From an uncultured Saprospiraceae bacterium (GTDB taxonomy: Bacteria; Bacteroidota; Bacteroidia; Chitinophagales; Saprospiraceae), in assembly GCA_938015415.1 (NCBI GenBank), contig CALLPK010000133.1, forward strand, positions 1 to 34,512: a DNA stretch of 34,512 nt, in the 5' to 3' direction. Of this stretch, positions 7,656 through 16,900 are shown piece by piece. The position numbers were made by a program, and so were the translations under genes. The notes under the pieces were generated by a model, which worked only from the letters and a program-made list of their open reading frames with translations, was not told the DNA's origin and did not search any database. Each line of letters begins with the position of its first letter. Positions within the stretch are counted from its first letter, which is position 1.

Positions 7656-8534
7656 TTATAGATGTCGTTCCGAATGATAAGAAGATCTTACTAATGGACC
7701 ACTCTCGACGTATTCCAATCCCTTTTCTAAACCCACTTCTTTGTACATCTCGAAAACATCCGGGTGAACATATTCAACTACGTCCAGGTGCATTTTTGTA
7801 GGTTGCAAATACTGCCCAATGGTCAAGACATCGCAACCGTGAGCGACCAGGTCGTCCATGATTTCAAATATTTCTTCCTTCTTTTCTCCCAGCCCAACCA
7901 TGATGCCGGACTTGGTTCGTTTGCCAAAATCTTTGGTTCGCTGAATTTGTTCCAGACTACGATCATATTTTGCTTGTGGCCGTACTTTGCGATAAAGACT
8001 TTTAACGGTTTCCATATTGTGAGACACTACCTCTTGTCCGCCACTGATCATTCTTTCCAGCGCATCCCAGGTCGCGCGTACATCAGGAATCAAGGTTTCA
8101 ATGGTCGTAGCAGGACTAGCCATTTTAGTTTGTACAACAGTTTGATACCATATTTCAGCACCCCGATCCTTGCGCTCGTCGCGATTTACGGAAGTAATAA
8201 CGGCGTGTTTTACCTGCATTAATTTAATGGCTTCGGCTACCCGTCGTGGTTCGTCCTCATCGTATTCTCCCGGACGGCCTGTTTTTACCGCACAGAATGA
8301 ACAAGAGCGAGTACACGTATTCCCTAAAATCATAAAAGTAGCCGTACCTGCGCCCCAGCATTCTCCCATGTTTGGACAATTACCGCTTTGGCAGATCGTA
8401 TTTAGTTTATATTGATCAACTAAATTCCTTACTTTTTTGTAGGATTCGCCAATGGGAAGTTTAACCCGAAGCCAGCTTGGCTTACGGCGTACGGGATCTT
8501 TTTCTGACTTATCAATGATGGGTAAATCCAGCAT
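7656..8534 (-). CDS. lipA: Lipoyl synthase LipA
   Basis: 292 aa radical SAM enzyme that inserts two sulfurs into the octanoyl group on lipoyl domains, completing lipoate for pyruvate and 2-oxoglutarate dehydrogenases. Both iron-sulfur clusters are visible: the auxiliary cluster [12 protein letters not shown] (Cys48, 53, 59) and the radical SAM motif CTRSCSFC (Cys74, 78, 81). The conserved C-terminal RSSYH (283-287) is present. It starts 35 bp after the barrel-like gene that precedes it on this strand, so the two are probably one transcript. lipB is not in the window. Confidence 0.97.
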   Translation of the reverse strand: MLDLPIIDKSEKDPVRRKPSWLRVKLPIGESYKKVRNLVDQYKLNTICQSGNCPNMGECWGAGTATFMILGNTCTRSCSFCAVKTGRPGEYDEDEPRRVAEAIKLMQVKHAVITSVNRDERKDRGAEIWYQTVVQTKMASPATTIETLIPDVRATWDALERMISGGQEVVSHNMETVKSLYRKVRPQAKYDRSLEQIQRTKDFGKRTKSGIMVGLGEKKEEIFEIMDDLVAHGCDVLTIGQYLQPTKMHLDVVEYVHPDVFEMYKEVGLEKGLEYVESGPLVRSSYHSERHL

Positions 8535-8569
8535 GTCGATGATTCTATTTTATAAACTGGTGGCTGGTA

Positions 8570-9370
8570 TTACCAACGTTTGCCCAGTTGAATATTTAAA
8601 TAAAGGTTTAGAAAAAAGGGACGGTTTTCGGCATTAACAATATCATTATTTTCTACCAAAATAGGCATTTTTTTTACAAAAACATCTAGCATAAAACCTG
8701 CTTCAATGGCTTTGACGAATTCGTCGAAGGCGCCCCAGTCCAGATGTACACCTGCTTTAGCGTGAAAGCCCGGTACGAAAGATATTTCTTTTAATCCACG
8801 TGAAAATCCTGCGGAGCCAAAGATATTGCGTTCGTCCAGAAAAAAACTGGCGTTTTCATCCGAATATTTTTCGGTACTGATAAAGTCCCGGCCATCCTCT
8901 GATCTGAAAAATTCTAGATAATACGGTTTGAGGATCCCCAGAGTAGGACCAAAAGAGTAGGTATATCCGGCGGAAAGTCCTCGATCTTTAGCTTTTTCTG
9001 TTAGATATTTTTTTTCTCCGACGGCTGCTCTAAGCGCAAACAAGCTATTTCGTTTTCCAAATATAAAAGAACGTGAAGAACGTCCATTAATGCCCGATTG
9101 GTAATCGAAGCTCTGTCGGTTTTCTTTGGTGTGCTTTAATTCGCCAATTTCAAACTGATAAAACCGGGTTCGATAATAGGTTTTTATACGACCAATATTT
9201 ACCCCTAATGCAAAACCGTAAGTATGTAAACGAATATCGAAAGTAAATTCTTTGTCGTAGATGATCCCAACGGGCGTATTGTCAATCCTTTTGGGTTGAA
9301 AAGTACCCTGAGCATCTGCCTCAGAAATTAGAAATATTAGTAAGAGCGTATAAATAAGGTGTTTTTTCAT
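8570..9370 (-). CDS. Putative secreted/outer-membrane beta-barrel protein upstream of lipA
   Basis: 266 aa with a signal peptide (KKHLIYTLLLIFLISEADAQ). The mature part is rich in aromatic residues and alternating strands (LHTYGFALGVNIGRIKTYYRTRFYQFEIG, SAGYTYSFGPTLGILKPYYLEFF, HAKAGVHLDWGAF) and ends FFLNLYLNIQLGKRW, consistent with an outer-membrane barrel ending in an aromatic residue. I recognise no specific family. The 35-bp gap to lipA suggests co-transcription, but a functional tie to lipoate synthesis is not evident. Confidence 0.75.
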   Translation of the reverse strand: MKKHLIYTLLLIFLISEADAQGTFQPKRIDNTPVGIIYDKEFTFDIRLHTYGFALGVNIGRIKTYYRTRFYQFEIGELKHTKENRQSFDYQSGINGRSSRSFIFGKRNSLFALRAAVGEKKYLTEKAKDRGLSAGYTYSFGPTLGILKPYYLEFFRSEDGRDFISTEKYSDENASFFLDERNIFGSAGFSRGLKEISFVPGFHAKAGVHLDWGAFDEFVKAIEAGFMLDVFVKKMPILVENNDIVNAENRPFFLNLYLNIQLGKRW

Positions 9371-9516
9371 AAAATCGCTCAGATTAAAAAATGAATTATT
9401 CCGTGACCCGGTTATTGTTCTTTAATTAACAACAAATTACAAGGCTATAGTTTTTAAAGATACGGATAAAATGTAAAAATTGGAGCGAAAAGGCAGTTTT
9501 ATGAAATTAAGGATGT

Positions 9517-10002
9517 TTAGCCGACCATTTCGGTTGCAAAGTCAAGGAAGAGTTTTTCTACATTTTCACCAGTCTTGGCACTGGTAAAGAGATCGACTGG
9601 TAAAGGGATTTCCTCCTGAAGTGCTTTGAGCTCAGCTTCGGTGGCTAAATCTTTTTTATTTCCTACGATTTTAATGGTCGTTAGTTTATTAATACTTTTA
9701 AGATACGCTAGGTCTTGTGCGATGTTGCCGTAAGTAGAAGGACGAGAGACATCAAAAACGTAAATGATACCACTAGTACCTAAAAAATAAGAGGTTGGAA
9801 CTTTGTTTTGAGCCACTTCTCCGGCAATATCCCAGATCATCATGGACAAATCACCATTTGGGGTGTTGACCAGTTTTTTTCCTACTTTTACCCCGATAGT
9901 AGTAAGATATTTATCCTCAAACTTATTATTAATAAATCTTTCAAATAAGGAGGTTTTTCCTACTCCAAAACTACCCGTCAAAATTACTTTTTTGCTTAAC
10001 AT
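9517..10002 (-). CDS. Rab/Ras-like small GTPase, bacterial (Rup-type rather than MglA)
   Basis: 161 aa, a single GTPase domain. All five G motifs are visible: P-loop GSFGVGKTS (10-18), switch-I Thr in TTIGV (34-38), WDIAGE (57-62), GNKKDL (114-119) and TSAK (140-143). The TIGV and WDxAG motifs are strikingly Rab-like. Position 62, Gln in Ras, is Glu here, which may lower intrinsic hydrolysis (inference). It retains the Asp of the DxxG motif, unlike MglA proteins, which have Thr there. No C-terminal prenylation Cys, so membrane recruitment would need a partner. It starts 20 bp after the stop of the longin/roadblock-like gene, which is the likely partner. Confidence 0.9.
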   Translation of the reverse strand: MLSKKVILTGSFGVGKTSLFERFINNKFEDKYLTTIGVKVGKKLVNTPNGDLSMMIWDIAGEVAQNKVPTSYFLGTSGIIYVFDVSRPSTYGNIAQDLAYLKSINKLTTIKIVGNKKDLATEAELKALQEEIPLPVDLFTSAKTGENVEKLFLDFATEMVG

Positions 10003-10022
10003 GCGTGTTCTGTTCTTTTGTT

Positions 10023-10865
10023 TTATTCTTGGATATTAAAATGGACAAAATGCTTGGCTAAGGCAGTAGATATTCGATCTGTCAGCGTTGAATTCACATT
10101 TGTGGTATCAAAGGGTACATTTTCTTGAGCAAAAGTAATTAATTTATTAGATAAATTTTCTTTTTCTGAAGTGGATATTGATCCGGTCATGGCGACGGCA
10201 AAATAGTAGGAAGGTAAATTGTGTAGGAAAATTTTATAATTTTCGTATTGAATCATTTCCAGATCCTCTTTTCCTCGGTTAAAAGCATCCTCGGCAAAGG
10301 ATTTAATGGCTGTTAGCATACCTGCAATCACATCCTGATCGGTATTCTTTTCTTTAGCATAACTACCCAATAATAATCCGGATTCCCGCTGTACCAGATA
10401 GACCTCATGGACCTCGGGATGATCCAGCTGACTTAAGACGATATCACTATCGGAAGGTCCAAAAAAACGATTAAACAAGTTTTTGGGAGAAAAGCGATTT
10501 TGGACGGTTTTGATTTGAGTGTCAATTCCTTCTTTTAGTATTTGAAATTGAGCCGTAATAAACTTTTTTATGATCGTATTAAGCTTGGGGAAAATCATAT
10601 TGACGATTTCATCCTGAGACTCAGAAAGCTTTTTAGAGACGATTTCTTCAATAATTACCCCATATTCTTCGTGGAAATTTTCTTTCAAAAAAGCAAGATG
10701 CTGTCGAATGATGGGGGATACCTTTTCGGAGAGTTGTGCCTCGTCCTCCAGCATTTCCCGAATAGCTGCCAGAGCTTCCCGATCCTCAGATAATAGTACC
10801 TGCCGCAACTGCTTGAGCAGTTGAGCTTCTTCTTCGGGAGAGGTAGAAGAGGAAGGGAGATTCAT
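10023..10865 (-). CDS. Helical protein with C-terminal longin/roadblock-like domain, putative GTPase partner
   Basis: 280 aa, no signal peptide, probably cytoplasmic. Residues ~8-135 are charged and helical (EEEAQLLKQLRQVLLSEDREAL; IIEEIVSKKLSESQDEIV). Residues ~150-260 have a strand-turn-strand-helix pattern (HEVYLVQRESGLLLGSY, DVIAGMLTAIKSFAEDAF, YKIFLHNLPSYYFAVAMTG) resembling the longin/roadblock fold seen in small-GTPase regulators such as MglB and archaeal/eukaryotic trafficking proteins. I recall similar segments in bacterial proteins labelled OmpA-family, but no OmpA domain is present here. Placed between a coiled-coil gene and a Rab-like GTPase gene, it is a good candidate GAP, GEF or effector. 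The fold is inferred by eye. Confidence 0.6.
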   Translation of the reverse strand: MNLPSSSTSPEEEAQLLKQLRQVLLSEDREALAAIREMLEDEAQLSEKVSPIIRQHLAFLKENFHEEYGVIIEEIVSKKLSESQDEIVNMIFPKLNTIIKKFITAQFQILKEGIDTQIKTVQNRFSPKNLFNRFFGPSDSDIVLSQLDHPEVHEVYLVQRESGLLLGSYAKEKNTDQDVIAGMLTAIKSFAEDAFNRGKEDLEMIQYENYKIFLHNLPSYYFAVAMTGSISTSEKENLSNKLITFAQENVPFDTTNVNSTLTDRISTALAKHFVHFNIQE

Positions 10866-10945
10866 ATGTTTTATGATTAAAAAATATTTAGGCGCTGAAA
10901 TTTCTAAACGGATGGTCCCATTGAATGACCAGAAAGTAAAAAACG

Positions 10946-11314
10946 TTATTGTTCACCAATCAGTTTTTGACTCAATTCGGCCATCATCTTACCGAGTTTT
11001 TTCTTATCATCATTAGTGACCTTATCAATTTTAGAATTTAAGTTCTCAATGCTGGAAGCGATCAGGTTTTCCAGTCGGTCCATCCGGTCGGAAAAATCTC
11101 GGTTGGCTTGTTCCTCTCGCTCAGAAATACTGACGCTCAGATGATCTATTCGTTGGTGAAAAATTTCCTCCAGCTGATTGAGCCTTTCGTCCAATTGATT
11201 AAATCTCTTTTCATATTCCGAGATCTGATGTCCCATAAGAATATCACGAATAATGGAAATCTCGCCAGTTTGCTGGCCTTGATTAGAGTCGGATAGGTGG
11301 TTCTTTTTTGACAT
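10946..11314 (-). CDS. Short coiled-coil protein, first gene of the GTPase module
   Basis: 122 aa, soluble, highly charged. Residues ~30-115 show heptad patterns with repeated leucines (YEKRFNQLDERLNQLEEIF, DRMDRLENLIASSIENL), predicting a long coiled coil. The N-terminal IIRDILMGHQISEYEKRF looks like a conserved entry helix. No catalytic motif. It is the promoter-proximal gene of a three-gene run (80 bp, then 20 bp gaps) ending in the Rab-like GTPase. A scaffold or localisation role is likely but unproven. Confidence 0.75.
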   Translation of the reverse strand: MSKKNHLSDSNQGQQTGEISIIRDILMGHQISEYEKRFNQLDERLNQLEEIFHQRIDHLSVSISEREEQANRDFSDRMDRLENLIASSIENLNSKIDKVTNDDKKKLGKMMAELSQKLIGEQ

Positions 11315-11363
11315 AGTTTAAGAAGTCTTTGTTCAATGGATTAAAAGTAATAAAAAAATTTTA

Positions 11364-11448
11364 GTTTTATACCCAAATAAGATTTTGTCTAAATATTATT
11401 ATTTTTTAAATTTATTAATTACAGTCAATTGGTAGCGTTTTATACCCA
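11364..11448. repeat. 12-bp direct repeat in divergent promoter region
   Basis: GTTTTATACCCA occurs at 11364-11375 and again at 11437-11448, 73 bp apart, in the 155-bp gap between the divergent GTPase module and upp. The spacing is seven helical turns, so a looping regulator is possible; chance cannot be excluded in AT-rich DNA. Confidence 0.4.
11385..11414 (+). promoter_or_regulatory. Candidate promoter for upp
   Basis: TTG (11385-11387), 19-bp spacer, then TAAATTTA (11407-11414), one base off the TAnnTTTG consensus. It would give a leader of about 50 nt before the upp ATG at 11470. Confidence 0.4.
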
Positions 11449-11469
11449 TTCTACAAAAGCAAACATTCG

Positions 11470-12120
11470 ATGACTTACAATTTTGCCGACCACCATTCTA
11501 TTATTAATCAATTTATTGCCGAACTTCGAGATGTCAATATCCAACAGGACCGGATGCGCTTTCGTCGCAACATGGAACGAATTGGAGAAATCATGGCCTA
11601 CGAAATCAGTAAAGGGCTTTCCTACGAACAAAAACAAGTAGAAACGCCGATGGGTATCGCCAGTTGTATGGTGCCTACCTCTGAAGTGGTAGTCGCTTGT
11701 ATTTTAAGGGCTGCATTGCCATTTTATCAGGGTTTCATTAATACGTTCGATCAGGCAGGAAGTTCGTTTATTTCTGCTTACAGAATGCATCATAAAGATG
11801 GAACTTTCGAAATTAAGCTGGAATACGTCACTTGCCCCAATCTCGACGGAACCACCCTGATCGTCGTTGATCCGATGTTGGCTACGGGCGCTTCGATGGA
11901 TGTGGCCATTCGTTCGCTGGAAGAATACGGCACCCCCGACGCACTTCATATCTGTACAGCGATTGCTTCTGACTACGGCTATAATTATATTCGTAGACTT
12001 TATCCCAAGGCTCATATATGGATGGGTGCCAAAGACGAAGAATTGACCGCAAAATCATATATCGTTCCTGGACTGGGGGACGCAGGTGATCTTTGTTTTG
12101 GACCCAAGCTACAGGAATAA
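11470..12120 (+). CDS. upp: Uracil phosphoribosyltransferase
   Basis: 216 aa, normal length. Converts uracil and PRPP to UMP in pyrimidine salvage. The PRPP-binding loop is VVDPMLATGASM, the product-binding C-terminus is GLGDAGDLCFGPKLQE, and the flexible-arm region (RRNMERIGEIMAYEISKGL) is typical. It is divergent from the GTPase module and followed 64 bp later by a sodium:solute symporter; co-transcription, and therefore a pyrimidine-related substrate for that transporter, is possible but only inferred. Confidence 0.96.
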   Translation: MTYNFADHHSIINQFIAELRDVNIQQDRMRFRRNMERIGEIMAYEISKGLSYEQKQVETPMGIASCMVPTSEVVVACILRAALPFYQGFINTFDQAGSSFISAYRMHHKDGTFEIKLEYVTCPNLDGTTLIVVDPMLATGASMDVAIRSLEEYGTPDALHICTAIASDYGYNYIRRLYPKAHIWMGAKDEELTAKSYIVPGLGDAGDLCFGPKLQE

Positions 12121-12184
12121 TTATGATTATTAGCTATCTTCGCATTTTTAGCGCATCGTTAGGTGCCAATTTATTTTAAAAACT

Positions 12185-13696
12185 ATGGAACAACTCAGCG
12201 CCGGCCTTATCCTGGTCATCGTCGTCGGTTATTTTTTATTGCTTTTAGGAATTTCCTTTTTTACGGGGAAATCTGCCAGCAATCAGGATTTTTTTATTGC
12301 CGGTCGTCAATCTCCCTGGTATTTAGTAGCTTTTGGAATGATCGGGGCTTCTTTGTCGGGGGTGACTTTTATCTCCATCCCGGGATGGGTAAACGACAGC
12401 CAGTTTTCCTACCTGCAGATGGTGCTGGGCTATCTCATTGGTTATACGGTGATTGCTACCGTACTGATGCCCATGTATTACCGCCTGAAACTCACTTCTA
12501 TTTATACTTATTTAGAACAAAGATTCGGTCCGGCTTCTTACAAGACGGGTGCTTCTTTTTTCATATTATCTCGCGTGATAGGCGCTTCTTTCCGACTCTA
12601 TCTGGTCGCCATTGTATTACAGCGTTTTGTGATGGACACTTATGGAATTCCTTTTTGGATTACCGTGCTATTCACTATTTTATTGATCTGGATTTATACG
12701 TTCAGAGGCGGCATTAAGACCATTGTATGGACCGATACGCTTCAGACTTTCTGTATGTTGGCAGCGGTAATCCTTACGGTAGTTGTCATTGCTAATCGGT
12801 TGAATTATTCCCTGCCAGAGTTAGTCGAGAATGTTCGGAATTCTTCTTATTCCCAGATTTTCTTTTTTGAAGGAGGCTGGTCTGATTCAAAAAACTTCTT
12901 TAAACAACTGCTCGCAGGTGCTTCGATGGCGATTGTAATGACGGGGCTGGATCAGGATATGATGCAGAAAAATCTTAGTTGTAAAAATATTGGTGATGCT
13001 CAAAAAAATATGTTTTGGTTTTCGATTGTCCTGGTTTTTGCTAACCTACTTTTTTTGACCCTCGGTGCTTTATTATATATCTACACCAATCAGGTCGGCA
13101 TTGAAATACCTGCTAAAATTGTTAACGGAGTTGCCAAAATGGATACCGATTTATTATATCCTACCATTGCTTTACGTCATCTCGGACCAGTGGTCGGGGT
13201 CGTTTTTATTTTAGGACTAATTGCTGCGGCCTATTCCAGTGCTGATTCTGCTTTGACCGCGTTGACTACTTCTTTTTGTGTCGATATTTTAGGATTTGAT
13301 ACCGATGAAACAGTTGAGGAATCGGTAAGAAAAGAACAGCAACGCAAACGGTTTTTGGTACACATTGGATTTTCAGTATTACTGTTTTTTGTCATTCTGA
13401 TTTTTTACTTTGTAAACGATCAGGCAGTGATTAAACAAATATTTACCGTTGCTACCTACACTTATGGTCCCTTATTCGGACTTTATCTTTTTGGATTTTT
13501 TATTGATCGGGATGTAACGGATCGCCTAACACCCGCTATTTGTATCGCTTCGCCAATTCTTACCTTTTTTATAAATTTATATTCGGAACAATTATTTTTT
13601 GGTTATATATTTGGGTTCGAATTATTAATCATCAATGGATTGATTACGTTTATTGGCTTGTTTATTTTTTCGGAAAGAATCCAGAAAAGCGAATGA
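12185..13696 (+). CDS. Sodium:solute symporter family (SSS) transporter
   Basis: 503 aa integral inner-membrane protein with about 13 hydrophobic helices. The N-terminal pattern (IVVGYFLLLLGISFFTGKSASNQDFFIAGR, then SPWYLVAFGMIGASLSGVTFISIPG) and the sodium-site helix AAYSSADSALTALTTSFCVDIL (SSAD 351-354) identify the SSS family. Substrate is not predictable from motifs; relatives carry sugars, carboxylates, nucleobases or sialic acid. Adjacent to upp. The second palindromic element lies just after it. Confidence 0.92.
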   Translation: MEQLSAGLILVIVVGYFLLLLGISFFTGKSASNQDFFIAGRQSPWYLVAFGMIGASLSGVTFISIPGWVNDSQFSYLQMVLGYLIGYTVIATVLMPMYYRLKLTSIYTYLEQRFGPASYKTGASFFILSRVIGASFRLYLVAIVLQRFVMDTYGIPFWITVLFTILLIWIYTFRGGIKTIVWTDTLQTFCMLAAVILTVVVIANRLNYSLPELVENVRNSSYSQIFFFEGGWSDSKNFFKQLLAGASMAIVMTGLDQDMMQKNLSCKNIGDAQKNMFWFSIVLVFANLLFLTLGALLYIYTNQVGIEIPAKIVNGVAKMDTDLLYPTIALRHLGPVVGVVFILGLIAAAYSSADSALTALTTSFCVDILGFDTDETVEESVRKEQQRKRFLVHIGFSVLLFFVILIFYFVNDQAVIKQIFTVATYTYGPLFGLYLFGFFIDRDVTDRLTPAICIASPILTFFINLYSEQLFFGYIFGFELLIINGLITFIGLFIFSERIQKSE

Positions 13697-13720
13697 TAGG
13701 TTTGTGACTGAATAATAGAA

Positions 13721-13911
13721 ACAGAAGTTATCCCGAATTTTATTATTAAAATTTGAATGGATGATTTATCCTTGAAATCAGGTTTTTTAGAGCTGGTTAG
13801 CGGGTTGGCTTTTAGCTAGTTAGCCCTCTTTTTACGTAAAAAGAGGGCTAACTGGCCAACAAGCGAACTGGCTGATCGCTTCTAAATAAATAATTTGGGA
13901 TGACTCATGTT
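13721..13911. repeat. Palindromic intergenic element, copy 2
   Basis: About 190 bp, roughly 90% alike by eye to copy 1 at 7429-7628 and in the same orientation. The central palindrome is intact and slightly longer (13818-13853). The right end GGGATGACTCATGT (13898-13910) is kept; the left end is degenerate (ACAGAAGTTATCCC, 13721-13734). A few bases in the right arm are missing relative to copy 1. Like copy 1, it occupies a convergent gap, here between the symporter and the large T9SS gene. Confidence 0.85.
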
Positions 13912-13940
13912 TTTTGTAAATCATAAGAAGCATCCGGCCT

Positions 13941-16900
13941 CTAATAAAGCAACGTCACATCTCCTCGGTACAATAGTACTTGTCCATCCACAAATTGTAC
14001 CTGCATGATGTAAACATACACGCCGGGATTCATCCGTTTTCCGTTCAAGGTACCGTCCCATCCGGTTTGATCTAATGGATCTGGCAAATATTTATTCACT
14101 AAATTATCACTGGAATAAAGGACTTCTCCCCAACGGTCAAATACGCGCATGAAATTAATATTTTCTACGCCTGGCCCGATGTATGGTTTGAAAGTGTCGT
14201 TATTACCATCTCCGTTAGGAGAAAAGGCATTAGGAATAAAAACGTTACGATTCTTATCTATCTCTACCAAAATATCATCTGAACCACTACAACCATTTAT
14301 ATCAAAAATAGTCAACGAATAGGTTTGCGTTTCCAGCGGAGCAACCGTGACGTCTAAACAGAAGGCACTATCCATACAAACCAGATCTGTTAATGGCTGC
14401 CAAACAATAGAGTCCACTGGTAAAATAGAACCAATGAAAGGCTCAAGTTCTGCACTTTCACCCAATTGTATTTCAATATCATCACCCAAGTCTACGACGA
14501 TTTGAGCGGGTTGGTTGATAATAATATCTTCTTCTGCCCGACAACCTGATCGGTCAAAAACGGTAATTAATGCCGACTGCCCGCCAAGTACCGGTATTGC
14601 TGCCTGGATAGGTCGCTTGGGGCCGTTGTTTACTGAGAATTCGTAAAGTGGACCATTGCCACCAAACGCCGTATCAATGGTGACCACCGTTTGAAATCCA
14701 AAACAAGCTGGTTCTACAATATCCGCAATGTCAAACTCAATCGGATCCGGTTGCTCCAAAGTAACCAGCACATTATCCGTACATCCTTTTGGATCGGTAG
14801 CCGTAATTGAATAAGCGCCTGCCTTTAGATTTATTCCCACCGAACTGGTAGAAACATTATCCGTCCACTGGTAATCAATAATACCCGCATTGCCACCCGT
14901 TGGAAATACGACAATGACGCCACTACTATCTGAAGGACAAATTACTTGTTGTAATTGTGCGGTGTCTACCAAAATTTCAAATAAGGCAGGCTCACCAACC
15001 GTTATATTTTTTGGTTCTTCACAGAAATTGGCATCCGTGATGGTCACATCATATTGCCCCGCAGGTAAACCACCAAGGGTAGGTCCCGTAGTACCATCTT
15101 CCCATAAATAAGTATAACCTGGGGTACCACCAGAGGCTGCAATAGTAATTATTCCATCACTATCTCCCTGGCAGCTGGCATTTTCAATGTCAATGTTTTC
15201 TAATGGTAAGGTAATCTCACTGGGCGAATCAATAAAGACGGAGTCTGTAATAGCACAGGCATTATCGTTAATTGAAATTACATTCCAACCCCGGCAAAGT
15301 TGGGTAGCTCTACTGTCTACAGTATTCATATCGCTTTCGCCACTGACCCACTGATAATTATAGACTGCGGCAGTAGACGTCCCGCCAAACGCAGTTGCGA
15401 GCGCTTCTCCATTACAATCTCCATTAAAACAATCAACGCTCATTTCTTCTGAAAAGACCACCCCAATTGGAGGAGGACAATCTAAAAAGATCGCACGTTC
15501 AATCGTGTCACAACCGTTGGCTCCGGTGATGGTGACAAAATAAGTAGAGTCACAAGGTAAGGCAAAACGAGGATTCACACTACTGCCATCATCCCACGTA
15601 ATGGAGTAAGGCGTCGTTGCTCCGGAAATCATCAATTGAATTTGACCATCCGAATCTCCCGGACAAGTAGGGGGTGTTGCCACTTCCATTAACGCAATTT
15701 CGTCCGGTGTCGTAAGGGTGACCAGACTAGAATCTACACAGCCATCTACTGCGGTAACCGTTACTTTATATTCTCCTGGTCCAAGGTTACTAATGGTTGG
15801 GCCACTTTCGCCCGTGTTCCAGGCGATGTTAGAGATGGGGGCATTTCCAGGTGTAACATTTACTGTTAATTCACCCGTCATATCGTTAGGACATTCTACT
15901 TGCGTGACATCAAAACCATCAATGGTAGGCTCGTTGGGCGCAAGAATTTCGAAACATTTAACGTCGGGACATAAATTGACATCACTAATGGTGACACAGT
16001 AAATTCTTGGTGATAAACCATCAATACTAGCGGTCGTACTACCTGCGTCATCATCCCACAAAAAAGTATAGGGACCCGTACCTCCGGCACCACCAACTGT
16101 AATATTTCCATCCATTCCACCACCTGTACAGCTGACATGTTGAAGTGAAAGTGAATCTACGGACACCGCACTCACAATTAAAGAAGTAGTAAAAGGTCCA
16201 GTTTGACAACCGTTGGCGTCAATAATGGTAGCAGAATAATTTCCTACTGCTAAATTATTAATAATATCAGAACCCATCACGCCCATATTCATTACACCGT
16301 TACTCCAGTTGACTTGATAAGGAGGAACCCCACCAGCAATATTTACCGTCACACTTCCGTCCGTATTTGTGGCACAAGTCGGATTCATCTCATCTAACTG
16401 CGCACCAAAATTAGTGGCAGTTTGCTGAATAGTAATGGTAGTTGTGGTAACCAACATATTGTCATCTTCTACGGTGACCGTATAATCACCTGGAGGGAGC
16501 ATCGTAATACTCTCTAAATCACCTTCATTTAGTATAGTTCCAGCACCATTATTAGTCGGCATACCTACTTGTTGGTAAGTATAATCATAAGGTGCCATTC
16601 CTCCAATCACGGAAAAATTAAAACCACCTTCGGCCGTAGCAGGACTAGCTGGTGAAGCACAGATAGTCGATACGTCAATCATCAGGTTACCATCGGTTAC
16701 CAGTACAGAACCATCGATGAAGATGTATCCGACTCGAGAATTTAAGATGTTTGGATCTCCGGTAATTTCTACGTTATTGTCCTCGATGATGATTGGAGTA
16801 GAGGAGCCTAATGGTCCGATAATATCAAAGCATATTTCGAAGGCCGTCTCCCCGTCTGGAATAGTCATAGCATTGAAAGCTATTGAAATAACATTAACAG

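Noticed and set aside
7616-7801. 61-codon plus-strand ORF at the end of repeat copy 1
   Set aside because: It begins inside the repeat terminus and then runs antisense to lipA.
12163-12717. 184-codon ORF overlapping the symporter start in another frame
   Set aside because: The symporter frame carries the full SSS family pattern; the alternative is rich in Cys, His and Phe with no family likeness.
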